64,000 bases of DNA, from positions 6,632,001 through 6,696,000 of the forward strand of contig NZ_CP116257.1 of assembly GCF_027947595.1 (NCBI RefSeq), given 5' to 3'. The position numbers were made by a program, and so were the translations under genes. The stretch is from Streptomyces lienomycini. GTDB taxonomy: Bacteria > Actinomycetota > Actinomycetes > Streptomycetales > Streptomycetaceae. Each line of letters starts with the position of its first letter. Position 1 is the stretch's first letter. Below are positions 1 through 8,872 of the stretch, in pieces. A model generated the notes under the pieces. It worked only from the letters and a program-made list of their open reading frames with translations. It was not told the DNA's origin and made no database searches.

Positions 1-60
1 ATCGTCGCCCGCACGGTGATCCGAATCGGAATCGTTATCGCCGAGAGGGCCATTGAGCAG

Positions 61-112
61 GGCTTATCGACAAATCCACCCGGGTTCGTCCGGGCGGATG
101 CGGCGATAAGCC
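61..112 (-). terminator. Stem-loop downstream of the ssbB-like gene
   Basis: A 9-base arm at 61-69 is perfectly complementary to 104-112. Inside it, ATCC/GGAT and CCCGG/CCGGG continue the pairing around a short loop. It lies just past the stop of the minus-strand SSB gene, so it probably ends the dynA-dynB-ssbB transcript. No clear U-tract follows, which is usual in Streptomyces. Confidence 0.5.
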
Positions 113-144
113 GCGCTTCGGCCGGTTCCGGCGGATCAGCGACG

Positions 145-657
145 TCAGGCCACCGCGACGACCTCCGGCCGATGCTCCTGAGCCGGGGCCCGCGACTCCC
201 CGGCCTCCGACTCCGCAGCCTCCGACTCCCCGGTCGTCGCTTCCCCGGCCGGGGTCTCCCAGTTGGGTTCCGGCTGGGGCGGGGACGCCGACGTCTCCGC
301 CCTGCCGGTGCGCCGGAACGCCGCCGTGCCGCGCGCGAGATCGTGGCCGATCGCCACCGCGTCGATGTCGGCCGACGTCCTGCTCTGCCCCTCGCGCACG
401 TCGGTGCGCACCTTCAGCCGGCCCTGGACGACGACGGGGTCGCCCACCGCGAGCGACGCCGAGGCGTTGGTGGCGAGCTGCCGGTTGGCCCACACCGTGA
501 AGAAGTTGGTGTGGCCGTCGGTCCAGGCGCTCTTCTCGCGGTCCCAGTAGCGCGCGGTGACGGCGAGCCGGAAGCGCGCCGACGGCCCGTTCGCCAGGTC
601 CCGGAACACCGGCTGGGTGGCCACGTTGCCCACGGTGCAGATCATCGTCTCGTTCAT
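145..657 (-). CDS. ssbB: Single-stranded DNA-binding protein (SsbB-type paralogue)
   Basis: A 170-residue protein with an N-terminal OB-fold of about 110 residues, including the conserved segments VGNVATQPV, FRLAV, WTDGHTNFF and VVVQGRL. The tail is short, rich in Glu/Ala/Ser and ends EVVAVA. It lacks the acidic DDDIPF-type tip that primary SSBs use to recruit partners. This fits the second streptomycete SSB, known to affect chromosome segregation during sporulation, rather than the essential replicative SSB. The ATG at 657 has a GGGAGG-type ribosome site about 8 bases upstream. It lies downstream of two dynamin-like genes on the same strand and probably belongs to their transcript. The family is certain; the ssbB assignment rests on tail structure and neighbours. 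Confidence 0.9.
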   Translation of the reverse strand: MNETMICTVGNVATQPVFRDLANGPSARFRLAVTARYWDREKSAWTDGHTNFFTVWANRQLATNASASLAVGDPVVVQGRLKVRTDVREGQSRTSADIDAVAIGHDLARGTAAFRRTGRAETSASPPQPEPNWETPAGEATTGESEAAESEAGESRAPAQEHRPEVVAVA

Positions 658-860
658 CGCGAGTCCTCCCTCCCGTACGGGCACCTCCCGTACGGCGTCC
701 GCGGCGCCCGCGTTGCTCGCGATCGCCGCGAAGGCCAGACTGCCCGCCTTCGGGCCGGCCTGCCGGGGGCTGTAGACCGGCCCGTCGCCTGTGGAGAACC
801 GCGTCACCCGCACGGGCGGCCGCCGTCGCGCGGAGCGCCCGCGTCGCCGTCCGACGCCCC

Positions 861-2981
861 CTACCTCGCGGTGACCACCGTTCCCGTGACCCGCCCGTAC
901 TGCTCCCGCACTTCCCGGTAGCGCAGCAGCTCCGCCGCCAGCGGATCCAGCACCCTGGCCCGGCCGCACCCCGCGGCCGCCTCCCGCAGCAGGCGTTCCG
1001 CCTCGTGGCCGTAGCGTCTGGCGGGTCCGCGCGCCGCCAGGCGGCAGCCCCACTCGATGAGGGGGCCGCCGACGATACCCGCCACCATCAGCAGCACCGG
1101 CACGCCCAGGTTCGGCGGCACGATGCCGATGATCTGGCCCAGCAGCCACAGCCCGCCCACCACCTGGAGCAGCGTCATGGTCGCCTGGGCGAGGACGGCC
1201 ACCGGCCACCAGCCGGGGCGCGGCGGGCGGCCCGGCGGCAGCCCCGTGCGCACCGTCAGTTCGTCGAGGGCCTCGGGCAGCCCGTGCGCGCCGCGGACGG
1301 CCGCCTCGCGCATCGCCTGCGCCCACGGCGCGGGCAGTCCGGCCGACGCCCGGTCCGAGACCGTACGGACCGCCTGTTCCACGCGCTGGCGGGCCGTGGC
1401 CTCCTCGTCCGCCTGGGCGCGCGACGACAGCCGTCCGGTGACGGGGTCACGCCGGTCGTGGTACCAGCGCCACAGCCGCAACCAGGGGGTGCCGCAGGCC
1501 CGGTTGGCGTTGCGCAGCCAGGCCCTTTCGGCGGCCTCGCCCGCCGCGGTGGCGCCCACCGCGTCGGCGAGCCGGTCCGCGAACTCCTCCCGCGCCTCCT
1601 CGCTGAGCCCGGTGCGCCGCCCGGTGACGTACACCGGCCGCAGGCGCTGGGCGGCGGCGTCCACGTCGGCGGCGATGCGGCGGGCCGGGGCCTGCCGCTC
1701 GGCGACGAACTGGCCGAGTGTCTCGCGCAGTTCGCCGACGCCTTCGCCGGTGAGGGCGGACAGGGCGAGCACGGTGGCGCCGGGTTCGCCGTGCTCGCCG
1801 AGCGCGATGCCGTCCTCGTCGAGCAGGCGCCGCAGGTCGTCGAGGACCTGCTCGGCGGCTTCCCCGGGCAGCCGGTCGACCTGGTTGAGGACGACGAAGG
1901 TGATCTCGGCGTGGCCCGCCATCGGCCGCAGGTAGCGCTCGTGGAGTACGGCGTCGGCGTACTTCTCCGGGTCGACGACCCAGACGACGGCATCGACCAG
2001 CGCGAGGATGCGGTCCACCTGCTCGCGGTGCTGCACGGCAGCCGAGTCGTGGTCGGGCAGGTCGATCAGGACCAGCCCGCGCAGCGGCGACTCGGAGTCC
2101 GGGTGCTGGAGCGGACGGCGGCGCAGCCGGCCCGGGATGCCGAGCCGGTCGAGGAGGCTGGCCGCGCCGTCGCTCCAACTGCACGCGATGGGGGCGGCGG
2201 TGGTCGGCCGGCGGACGCCGGTCTCGGAGATCGTGACCCCGGCGAGGGTGTTGAACAGCTGCGACTTGCCGCTGCCGGTCGCGCCCGCGATGGCGACGAC
2301 GGTGTGCTGCCCGGAGAGTCTGCGGCGCGCGGCGGCCTCGTCGAGGACCCGGCCCGCCTCGGCGAGGGTCCCGCTGTCGAGCCGGGTCCTGGAGAGCCCG
2401 ACCAGTTCGCGCAGGGCGTCCAGCCGGGACCTGAGGTTCCCGTCGTAGGCGAGCGGCATCAGGGCGGCCGAGGAGGCGGGGGGCCTGCTCGGCAGGACGG
2501 CGTACTGCTCGGGCCCGCCGTTCTCGTCCACCCGCCGCGCGATCAGCCCGTCGCCCCAGGCACCCTCGCCGCCCCCGGCCTCAGCTCCGGCACCGGCACC
2601 GGCACCGGACGAACCACCGGCCGTGCCCTCGGTACGGTGCATACGCCGACCCTCACGCGCGCCTTCCCGCCTGTCCTCCCGCCCGCCTTCCCGCTGGTCC
2701 TCGGCCCGGCCCTCACGCCTGCCCCCGCGGTCGCCGCGGCGGGGCGGCGCCTCCCCGTCCGCCGCCCGCTTCGAGCGCCGCACGCGCGCGTGCGCGGCGT
2801 CCTCGCGGTCGGTCTCCTTCCCGGCGGAGCGCTCCGGCCCCCTGCCGTCCCGCCCCTCCCGGTCGTCGGGGCCGCCCCGCTCGTCCCGTGGGGCCGACTC
2901 GTCGGCCCGGCCCGCGCGTTCCGCCTCCTTCGTCGTGCGGTCGGTGTGCTCGGTGGGGTCCTGGTCAGTGACGGCGGTCAC
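861..2981 (-). CDS. dynB: Dynamin-like GTPase with membrane segments (DynB-like)
   Basis: A 706-residue P-loop GTPase. The first ~145 residues are highly charged, with repeated Arg/Glu/Asp/Gly blocks, and probably disordered. A P-loop (GATGSGKS) lies near residues 233-240, a DLPD G3-type motif in the middle of the G domain, and NQVD (G4). A hydrophobic hairpin of two likely membrane helices lies near residues 590-655. The GTG start is only 3 bases after the stop of the upstream GTPase gene, with an AAGGAGAGG ribosome site inside that gene's end. Streptomyces encode paired dynamins, DynA and DynB, which stabilise FtsZ rings at sporulation septa. The pairing, the membrane hairpin and the adjacent SSB fit that locus. 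The name is inferred from synteny. Confidence 0.85.
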   Translation of the reverse strand: MTAVTDQDPTEHTDRTTKEAERAGRADESAPRDERGGPDDREGRDGRGPERSAGKETDREDAAHARVRRSKRAADGEAPPRRGDRGGRREGRAEDQREGGREDRREGAREGRRMHRTEGTAGGSSGAGAGAGAEAGGGEGAWGDGLIARRVDENGGPEQYAVLPSRPPASSAALMPLAYDGNLRSRLDALRELVGLSRTRLDSGTLAEAGRVLDEAAARRRLSGQHTVVAIAGATGSGKSQLFNTLAGVTISETGVRRPTTAAPIACSWSDGAASLLDRLGIPGRLRRRPLQHPDSESPLRGLVLIDLPDHDSAAVQHREQVDRILALVDAVVWVVDPEKYADAVLHERYLRPMAGHAEITFVVLNQVDRLPGEAAEQVLDDLRRLLDEDGIALGEHGEPGATVLALSALTGEGVGELRETLGQFVAERQAPARRIAADVDAAAQRLRPVYVTGRRTGLSEEAREEFADRLADAVGATAAGEAAERAWLRNANRACGTPWLRLWRWYHDRRDPVTGRLSSRAQADEEATARQRVEQAVRTVSDRASAGLPAPWAQAMREAAVRGAHGLPEALDELTVRTGLPPGRPPRPGWWPVAVLAQATMTLLQVVGGLWLLGQIIGIVPPNLGVPVLLMVAGIVGGPLIEWGCRLAARGPARRYGHEAERLLREAAAGCGRARVLDPLAAELLRYREVREQYGRVTGTVVTAR

Positions 2982-2984
2982 CGG

Positions 2985-4592
2985 TCACCTCTCCTTCTGC
3001 AGTACGGACAGCGCGGCGATCAGCTCGGCCTGCGGTTCGGGGTGGACCTCAAGCCCGTCGAGCGGGGCGAGTCTGCGCTCGCGCTCGACGTGCAGGACCC
3101 GGTCGACGTGCTCGTCGAGCAGCCGCCCGCCCCGGTCGCGCAGCCGCAGCGCGCCGTGGGCGCCGAGCCGCTCGGCGAGCCGCTCCCCGGCGACGCGGGC
3201 ACGCCGGCCGCCCAGGAGCACGGTGGCGACCAGGCCGGCCACCACCCCGGGGTCCGGCGCGAGGTTGCGGTCCAGCTCGCGCACCTCCTCCTCGGCGTAC
3301 TCCTCCAACTCGCGCCGCCACCGCCGTACGGCCATCCCGATGCGGTGCTCGGCGCTCTCCGGCGCGGGAGCGCGCTCCGCGAGTTCGGGGGCGGCCGCCG
3401 CCGGTTCGCGCCGCCAGGCCTCGTCGACGTGTTCGTCGGCGGCGGTGACGGCGCACAGCAGCAGCGCGCTCAGGCTCTCCACCAGCGAGTCGAGCAGTTC
3501 CTCCGGGGAGCAGTCGAGGGGGAAGGCCCGCCAGCGCTTCAGCGCGTCCCCGGCGAGTACGGCGCCCGCCTGCAACCGCCCCCGCACGCGCGCGTGCTCG
3601 CCGTCGTAGGCGCCCTCGACGGCGGCGGTGAGCCGCAGCGCGGCGGCGTACTGCGCGGCGGTGGCACCGGCCAGCTCGGGCATCCGGGACTTGAGCGAGT
3701 CGAGGATGCCGTGCGCGGTGCGGGCCATGGCGTGGTGCCGGGCCTCGAGTTCCTGGGCCCGGTGGACGAGCCAGGACCGCAGCGGCGCCACGGCGCTGGC
3801 CGGCAGCAGACCACCGCCCCAGGCCGACTCGGGCAGTTCGGGGACCGTGAAGCGGGGGACGTCGCCGAGCCCGGCCTTGGTGAGCAGTGCCCCGTACTGC
3901 CGCGACACCTCGGACACCACCTGGTGGGGCACCCGGTCGAGCACGGTGACCAGGGTGGCGTCGTACTCCTTGGCGGTGCGCAGCAGGTGCCAGGGCACCG
4001 CGTCGGCGTACCGGGCGGCCGTGGTGACCATCACCCAGATGTCGGCGGCGCAGAGCAGTTCGGCGGCCAGGACGCGGTTGTCGGCGACGAGGGAGTCGAT
4101 GTCGGGTGCGTCCAGCAGGGCGATGCCGGGCGGCAGGGTGTCGGCGGTCTCGACCCGCAGCACGCGCGCGGGGTTCTCGCCGGGCAGCAGCAGGTCGTCG
4201 TCCGGGTCCCGGTGGGGCACCCACACGCGCGTGAGGTCGGGCAGCACCCGCATGCCGCTGAACCAGTGGTGGTCCTCCGGATGGCAGACCAGGACCGGCG
4301 TACGGGTCGTGGGCCGCAGCACACCCGCCTCGCTGACCCGGCGGCCCACGAGGGAGTTCACCAGGGTCGACTTCCCGGCGCCGGTGGATCCGCCCACCAC
4401 GGCAAGCAACGGCGCTTCGGGCTCTTTCAGGCGGGGCACCAGGTAGTCGTCGAGCTGTGCGAGCAGTTCGTCGCGGTTGGCACGCGCGCGTGGCGCCCCC
4501 GCCAGGGGCAGCGGGAAGCGTGCGGCCGCGACACGGTCGCGCAGGGCGGAGAGTGCGTCGAGCAGCTGAGGCCGTACGTCCAAGGTCACCAC
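2985..4592 (-). CDS. dynA: Dynamin-like GTPase (DynA-like)
   Basis: A GTPase of about 535 residues with a P-loop (GGSTGAGKS) near residue 70 and a DAPDIDS switch motif, followed by helical, Arg/Ala/Glu-rich sequence without an obvious membrane span. It is the upstream partner of the membrane-anchored GTPase and the two genes are almost contiguous. Paired dynamin-like GTPases are known to form a complex with the sporulation divisome in Streptomyces. The start is uncertain. Tandem GTG codons at 4592 and 4589 begin the conserved sequence. An ATG at 4631 is also in frame, but the residues it adds ([11 protein letters not shown]) look non-conserved. No strong ribosome site precedes any candidate. 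Confidence 0.82.
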   Translation of the reverse strand: MVTLDVRPQLLDALSALRDRVAAARFPLPLAGAPRARANRDELLAQLDDYLVPRLKEPEAPLLAVVGGSTGAGKSTLVNSLVGRRVSEAGVLRPTTRTPVLVCHPEDHHWFSGMRVLPDLTRVWVPHRDPDDDLLLPGENPARVLRVETADTLPPGIALLDAPDIDSLVADNRVLAAELLCAADIWVMVTTAARYADAVPWHLLRTAKEYDATLVTVLDRVPHQVVSEVSRQYGALLTKAGLGDVPRFTVPELPESAWGGGLLPASAVAPLRSWLVHRAQELEARHHAMARTAHGILDSLKSRMPELAGATAAQYAAALRLTAAVEGAYDGEHARVRGRLQAGAVLAGDALKRWRAFPLDCSPEELLDSLVESLSALLLCAVTAADEHVDEAWRREPAAAAPELAERAPAPESAEHRIGMAVRRWRRELEEYAEEEVRELDRNLAPDPGVVAGLVATVLLGGRRARVAGERLAERLGAHGALRLRDRGGRLLDEHVDRVLHVERERRLAPLDGLEVHPEPQAELIAALSVLQKER

Positions 4593-4922
4593 ATGGGAAG
4601 AATGCCCAATTTTAGGGGAATTCTGAAGCATATGAGCATGATGAGCATGTCTGCGCGCCGACCGGACACTCCGGACGGAAGGGACTACTGGGGCGCGAGG
4701 ACGGGCCAGGCATAACGAGTGGACAACACCCGATGCGCTGGAGGCCAAAAGCGATGCACGATTCGTACCTGCCTGCGATTATCAGGACCGCTTCACCGAA
4801 CCTCCACATCGAGCCACGGAGGGGAAGCATCAGGGACATGGAGCCGGGAGCCCTATCCTTGTCCCCGGCGACGTCACGGACCGGCCCGCACCCGGGCCGT
4901 ACGACCGAGGCCACCACACCAG
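4593..4922. other. Intergenic region between dynA and tRNA-Arg
   Basis: About 330 bases hold the presumed divergent promoters of dynA (minus) and the tRNA (plus). The AT-rich stretch near 4605-4632 is unusual for this genome. A 9-base unit, ATGAGCATG, is tandemly duplicated at 4632-4640 and 4641-4649. No convincing gene is seen. Confidence 0.5.
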
Positions 4923-4998
4923 GCCCCCGTAGCTCAGTGGATAGAGCAGGCGCCTTCTAAGCGCTTGGCCGCAGGTTCGAGTCCTGCCGGGGGCGCCA
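4923..4998 (+). tRNA. tRNA-Arg (anticodon TCT)
   Basis: A complete cloverleaf is visible. The acceptor stem is GCCCCCG (4923-4929) with CGGGGGC (4988-4994). The D-arm is GCTC/GAGC. The anticodon stem-loop has loop CTTCTAA and anticodon TCT at 4956-4958. The T-arm is GCAGG-TTCGAGT-CCTGC. The discriminator is G and the CCA (4996-4998) is encoded. It reads AGA arginine codons, which are rare in this genome. No integrase or repeated 3' end nearby marks it as an occupied integration site. Confidence 0.97.
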
Positions 4999-5028
4999 CT
5001 GCCCGTTTGGTGGGAGGGAACGGACGAC

Positions 5029-6054
5029 GTGCGACTGCGCTGCGCGGTGCTCGACGACTTCCAGCGGGTGGCGACCGAGATCGCCGACTGGTCCCCGGTC
5101 GCGGGCGAGGTGGACGTCGTGTCCTTCGACACGCATTTCGCCGACGAGGACACCCTCGCCGCGGCGCTCGCCGACGTCGACATCGTGGTCACCCTGCGCG
5201 AGCGCGTGTCCTTCCCCGGCTCGCTGATCGCCCGGTTGCCGCGGCTGCGGCTGATCGTCGCCTCGGGCATGCGCAACGGCGTGATCGACTACGCCGCCGC
5301 CGAGGCGCACGGCGTCACCGTCTGCGGTACGGCCTCCTCCTCGACCCCGCCCGTCGAACTGACCTGGGCCCTGCTGCTCGGCCTGGCGCGCGGCATCGTC
5401 CAGGAGGGCAACGGACTGCGCGGGTCGGGGCCCTGGCAGCAGACGGTGGGCGCCGATCTGCACGGCCGCACACTCGGACTGCTGGGGCTGGGCAGGATCG
5501 GCGGCCGGGTGGCGCGGGTCGGCCTCGCCTTCGGCATGCGGGTGAGCGCCTGGAGCCAGAACCTCACCCGGGAGCGTGCCGAGGAGGTCGGTGTCGAACG
5601 GGCCCCGTCCAAGGAAGAGCTGCTGAGGACCGCCGACTTCGTCTCCGTCCACCTGGCACTGGGCGAGCGCACCCGTGGGCTGCTGGGCCCCGCCGAACTG
5701 GCCCTGCTCAAGCCGACCGCCTACCTGGTCAACACCTCGCGCGCGGCGATCGTCGACCAGGGGGCGCTGCTCGCCGCGCTGCACGAGGGCCGTATCGCCG
5801 GCGCGGGCGTGGACGTCTTCGACATCGAGCCGCTGCCCGCCGGTCATCCGATGCGCAGCGCCCCGCGGCTGCTCGCGACGCCCCACCTCGGCTATGTCTC
5901 GCGCGCCAACTACGCCACGTACTACGGCCAGGCCGTCGAGGCGATCGCGGCCTACCTGGCGGGCTCCCCCGTACGGCGCCTGCCCGTGCCGGCGGCCCCT
6001 TCCCAGGGCCCGGTGCCGGGACCGGCCGGGTCACCGGCACCGACCATGTCGTAG
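5029..6054 (+). CDS. D-2-hydroxyacid dehydrogenase family protein
   Basis: A 341-residue protein of the NAD-dependent 2-hydroxyacid dehydrogenase family (phosphoglycerate, glycerate and formate dehydrogenase relatives). It has a split catalytic domain around a Rossmann NAD domain with GLGRIGGRVA. The catalytic set is present: Arg in the NTSRAAIVD segment, Glu in DIEPLP, and His in ATPHLGY. Substrate specificity cannot be read from the sequence. The GTG start at 5029 lies just 3' of the tRNA, with a GGGAGGG ribosome site about 10 bases upstream. It appears to be a single-gene unit convergent with the DUF2087 gene. Confidence 0.9.
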   Translation: MRLRCAVLDDFQRVATEIADWSPVAGEVDVVSFDTHFADEDTLAAALADVDIVVTLRERVSFPGSLIARLPRLRLIVASGMRNGVIDYAAAEAHGVTVCGTASSSTPPVELTWALLLGLARGIVQEGNGLRGSGPWQQTVGADLHGRTLGLLGLGRIGGRVARVGLAFGMRVSAWSQNLTRERAEEVGVERAPSKEELLRTADFVSVHLALGERTRGLLGPAELALLKPTAYLVNTSRAAIVDQGALLAALHEGRIAGAGVDVFDIEPLPAGHPMRSAPRLLATPHLGYVSRANYATYYGQAVEAIAAYLAGSPVRRLPVPAAPSQGPVPGPAGSPAPTMS

Positions 6055-6060
6055 GGACGC

Positions 6061-6740
6061 TCAGGCGGTGCCCGTGCGGGCGGTGTCCGCGGGGCGCGCG
6101 TAGATGCCGTCGCTCCGACGCAGGTGACCGAAGTCCACCAGGTGGCGCCGGAGCGTCACATGGTCGACCTCGCCGTCCTCGCACCACGCCCGCAGCTTCT
6201 CGTCGACGGTGCGCTCCGGATACTCCACGCCGGGCGCGAAGGTCTGTTCGGCGATGTGCCGCAGCACCACCTTCTTGCGCGTCCAGCGCGCGGGCAGGCG
6301 CACCAGCCGCCCGTCCCTGACGAAGGTCCGCACGATCATGTCGGCCGGGCCGTCCCCGCTCCCCCCGGCGGGTTCCGGGGCCGCCCCGCGCACCGACCGG
6401 CCGGTGCGGGCCAGCTCCCGGAAACGGTCGTGTGCGACGACGAGTCCGCCGTCGTCCCCGGACGACACCACGCCCTGCTCCCGCAGCCGGCGCAGCGCAC
6501 CGGCCGTCTCCTTCGCGGAGAGGCCGGCCGCCAGGGCCACCCCGCGGCGTCGCCCGCGCCCAGGGCCACGGCCGCGAAGGCCCGCACGCGGCTCTCCTCG
6601 GCGAAGAGAGCGGGCAGCGCGGCCAGCGCGGACGGCACGGCGGGCCCGGACGACGGCTCGGACGACGGCTCGGACGGCTCGGACGGCTCGGACGACGGCT
6701 CGGGAGCCTCGGCGGACGAGTCGGATCGGTCATTCGGCAT
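6061..6740 (-). CDS. DUF2087-domain protein, reading frame broken once
   Basis: The downstream frame (GTG 6540 to stop 6061; 159 residues) carries the DUF2087 region (LPARWTRKKVVLRHIAEQ, YPERTVDEKL). The N-terminal helix-turn-helix part lies in another frame starting at ATG 6740 and runs into FAEESRVRAFAAVALGAG. The two halves fit together if one G is added to the run near 6540-6550, giving a protein of about 226 residues, the usual size for this streptomycete family. Residues 5-30 are an acidic Ser/Glu/Pro low-complexity stretch made by short GGCTCGGAC-type DNA repeats. The cause could be an assembly indel or a real frameshift. If real, translation from 6540 would give a version lacking most of the HTH. 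Function: probable small transcriptional regulator. Confidence 0.7.
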
Positions 6741-6832
6741 GCCGGGAGGCTAGTGGACGCACCGGTGCGCACGGGAATGGTTTTCCGCTGCCGGCCCTCC
6801 CCGTTCAAAACGGGTGATCCACACATTCCCCC

Positions 6833-6860
6833 CGTGTCCCGCCGCGACCGAGTGCGTTGA
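6833..6860 (+). promoter_or_regulatory. Candidate sigma-BldN-type promoter for chpG
   Basis: CGTGTC at 6833-6838, a 16-base spacer, then CGTTGA at 6855-6860. The published BldN-type consensus, as I recall it, is CGTAAC-N16-CGTTGA, so this matches 10 of 12 positions. It ends 58 bases before the chpG start. Chaplin genes are known BldN targets; the assignment here is by pattern only. Confidence 0.55.
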
Positions 6861-6918
6861 ACCGGCAGTGCGGTGGCGCGTCCTGCCACCGTGCTCCCCG
6901 AGTCAGAAGGAGAACGTG

Positions 6919-7194
6919 ATGTCTCGCATCGCGAAGGCCGCCGGAGTCGCCCTCGGCGCCGGTGCCGTGGCGCTCAGCGGCGCCGGCCTGGCCATGGCGG
7001 ACGCGGGCGCGCAGGGTGCGGCCGTCGGCTCGCCCGGTGTCCTGTCCGGCAACGTCGTCCAGGTCCCGGTGAACGTGCCGGTCAACGTCTGCGGCAACAC
7101 CATCGACGTGATCGGCCTGCTGAACCCGGCCTTCGGCAACGCCTGCGAAAACGGCGACGACCACGACGACAAGAGCGGTGGCTACGGCGGCTGA
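6919..7194 (+). CDS. chpG: Short chaplin (ChpG-like)
   Basis: A 91-residue secreted protein: a Sec signal peptide (about 28 residues ending AMA-DAG) and one chaplin domain. The domain has SPGVLSGNVVQVPV, the two conserved cysteines in VCGNTID and NACEN, and the hydrophobic GLLNPAFGN core. Chaplins self-assemble into amyloid-like films that lower surface tension so aerial hyphae can emerge. The C-terminus has an unusual tail after the domain, GDDHDDKSGGYGG. The ATG at 6919 has an AGAAGGAG ribosome site. It neighbours the tyrosinase pair in the same arrangement as S. coelicolor chpG. Confidence 0.95.
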   Translation: MSRIAKAAGVALGAGAVALSGAGLAMADAGAQGAAVGSPGVLSGNVVQVPVNVPVNVCGNTIDVIGLLNPAFGNACENGDDHDDKSGGYGG

Positions 7195-7208
7195 GCCCCC
7201 AGGCGCCC

Positions 7209-7241
7209 GAGGAGCCCCGGCCTTCCAGGCCGGGGCTCCTC
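7209..7241. terminator. Bidirectional terminator between chpG and melC2
   Basis: A perfect 15-bp stem (7209-7223 with 7227-7241) closes a 3-base loop. It lies between the convergent chpG and tyrosinase genes and can serve both. Confidence 0.8.
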
Positions 7242-7256
7242 CCGTACCCGCCCCGC

Positions 7257-8123
7257 TCAGGCGTACCGGTAGATCCGGCCGACGTCCTCCAGTTCGTCCG
7301 GCGTCACGTCCCACGGCGGCAGCTTCTCGTGCCGTGCCACGATCCGCCCGCGCTGCGCGCTGCCCCGGCCGGGCGGCTCGGCGGGCAGGTAGCGGGCGCC
7401 GCGGTGGCGGGCCTGCCAGCGGGACCACTGGAGGTCGATGAAGGCGTGGTGCAGCCAGAACACCGGGTCGTTGACGGAGGCGCCGCCGACCATGGCCCCG
7501 CCGACCCAGCGGTGCACGCGGTTGTGGTTGCGCCAGGAGACGCTGCCGCGGCCGGCGCCCCACCCCTCCAGCTTGTTGCGGAATCCCTTGCGGACCGTGG
7601 AGTCGTAGGGCGACGTGTCGTACTCCGGGTCGTCCAGCGCCCCTTCCAGGTCGCTCCTGGAGGGCAGGTCGACGGGGTCGCCGGCGCGTCCGAGGTCCCG
7701 GGTGAGGTACTCGGTGTCGGTGACGTTCTCCTTGATGGTCCAGTTGCCCTCGGCGTGGGCGAAGGGGCCGGTGGTGACCCGGTGGTCGGAGCGCCGCCCG
7801 GTGCCGCCGAGGAGGTCGGCGGTCCAGGGCACCGACCTGGCGGTGCGGTCCTTCGTCCAGTCCCAGTACGGCACGGTCACCGACGAGTCGACCCGGCGCA
7901 GCGCCTCCTCCAGGTCCAGCAGGAACCTGCGGTGCCAGGGCAGGAAGGACGGCGCCATGTGCGCCGTACGCAGGCCGTCCTCGCCGTCGGAGACGTAGTA
8001 CTCGATGTGGGTGCGCACGAACTCGTCGTACTCGCCGCGCCGTTTGATCTCCAGCAGCGCGCCCACGAACCGTCGCTTCTCGGTACGGGTCAGCGTGCTG
8101 ACGTCCTTACGCGTGTACGCCAT
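7257..8123 (-). CDS. melC2: Tyrosinase (monophenol monooxygenase)
   Basis: A 288-residue type-3 copper enzyme that oxidises monophenols and o-diphenols to quinones, the first steps to melanin. All six copper-binding histidines are visible: H39, H55 and H64 (CuA; AHMAPSFLPWHRRF) and H200, H204 and H226 (CuB; NHNRVH and WLHHAFID). It has no signal peptide of its own. Streptomycete MelC2 is exported as a complex with its MelC1 partner. The start overlaps the end of the chaperone gene by 17 bases, so the two are translationally coupled. Confidence 0.96.
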   Translation of the reverse strand: MAYTRKDVSTLTRTEKRRFVGALLEIKRRGEYDEFVRTHIEYYVSDGEDGLRTAHMAPSFLPWHRRFLLDLEEALRRVDSSVTVPYWDWTKDRTARSVPWTADLLGGTGRRSDHRVTTGPFAHAEGNWTIKENVTDTEYLTRDLGRAGDPVDLPSRSDLEGALDDPEYDTSPYDSTVRKGFRNKLEGWGAGRGSVSWRNHNRVHRWVGGAMVGGASVNDPVFWLHHAFIDLQWSRWQARHRGARYLPAEPPGRGSAQRGRIVARHEKLPPWDVTPDELEDVGRIYRYA

Positions 8124-8748
8124 GCCGCCCCCCGGAGTGCTGGTCGTGGCCGGTGGACGGCGTGTCGCGCAGGTGCTCGCCGGGGCCGAGTTCGTCGACG
8201 GCGCCGCGGGCCGCGTCCAGCGGGGTGGCGTACGAGCGGTAGTGGTCGACCATGCTCAGCCAGCTGCCGTCGGCCCGGCGCATCAGGTGCAGCGGTCGGC
8301 CGTCCACGGTGACGTGCCAGGTACCGGCGCCGACGGCCCGTCCCGCGGCGGAACGGATGCCGCGGATGCGCCGGCCGCGGTAGGTCTCGTCGAAGGTGGT
8401 GCTCTCGCGAGTGCCGGCGGCGCTCCCGGCGGAACCAGGAGAATCGACGGCTGCGGCGGAATCGCTGGATTCGATGGATTCGGCGGTGTGCGGTCCGGGG
8501 TGTGCGCGCCCCGCCCCCGGCCTGCCGGCGGCGGCCTCCGCGGCCCGGGTGGGCCCGGAGGCGGCGACCAGGGGCGCCAGGCCGACGGCGAGGGCCGGGG
8601 CGAGCAGCCCCCGCATCAGCTGCCGCCGGGTACCGGGCACCGGCCCGCCCGCCGCCGCGCCCTCCCGCTCCACCTCGCGTCCGCGCTCGTGCTCCGCGTC
8701 TCTCGTTGCCGCGTGCGCGCCCGCGTTCCTGTCCGCGTCGACGACCAT
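8107..8748 (-). CDS. melC1: Tyrosinase copper chaperone / export partner (MelC1-like)
   Basis: A 213-residue protein. A charged N-terminal leader is followed by a twin-arginine-like motif (TRRQLMRG) and a hydrophobic stretch, then an Ala/Ser/Gly linker. The conserved MelC1 core follows (TFDETYRGRRIRGI, HVTVDGRPLHLMRRADGSWLSMVDHY), with a His-rich end. MelC1 delivers copper to apo-tyrosinase and carries it through the Tat pathway. The Tat-like leader suggests the secreted system. The leader of about 40 residues before RR is long for Tat, so a downstream start is possible. Upstream gene of the melC1-melC2 operon. Confidence 0.9.
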   Translation of the reverse strand: MVVDADRNAGAHAATRDAEHERGREVEREGAAAGGPVPGTRRQLMRGLLAPALAVGLAPLVAASGPTRAAEAAAGRPGAGRAHPGPHTAESIESSDSAAAVDSPGSAGSAAGTRESTTFDETYRGRRIRGIRSAAGRAVGAGTWHVTVDGRPLHLMRRADGSWLSMVDHYRSYATPLDAARGAVDELGPGEHLRDTPSTGHDQHSGGRHGVHA

Positions 8749-8872
8749 GGCTCGCTCCTTGTCCGGTTCCGGTGGTGGTCCGCACCGCTAACCGCACGAC
8801 GGGCCCCACGGTCACCGCTCGCAGGGCCAGTCGGAGCACGGCCGTCTCGCCGGGCGGGGTCGTCGCGCCGGA

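Noticed and set aside
1005..4715. Very long open frame on the plus strand opposite the two GTPase genes
   Set aside because: It is Arg/Gly/Pro-rich, lacks a ribosome site and known motifs, and mirrors third-codon-position GC of the real minus-strand genes, which have clear GTPase motifs.
4923..4998. tRNA-Arg considered as an occupied integration site
   Set aside because: No integrase gene and no second copy of the tRNA 3' end were seen nearby; flanking genes follow the expected Streptomyces order.
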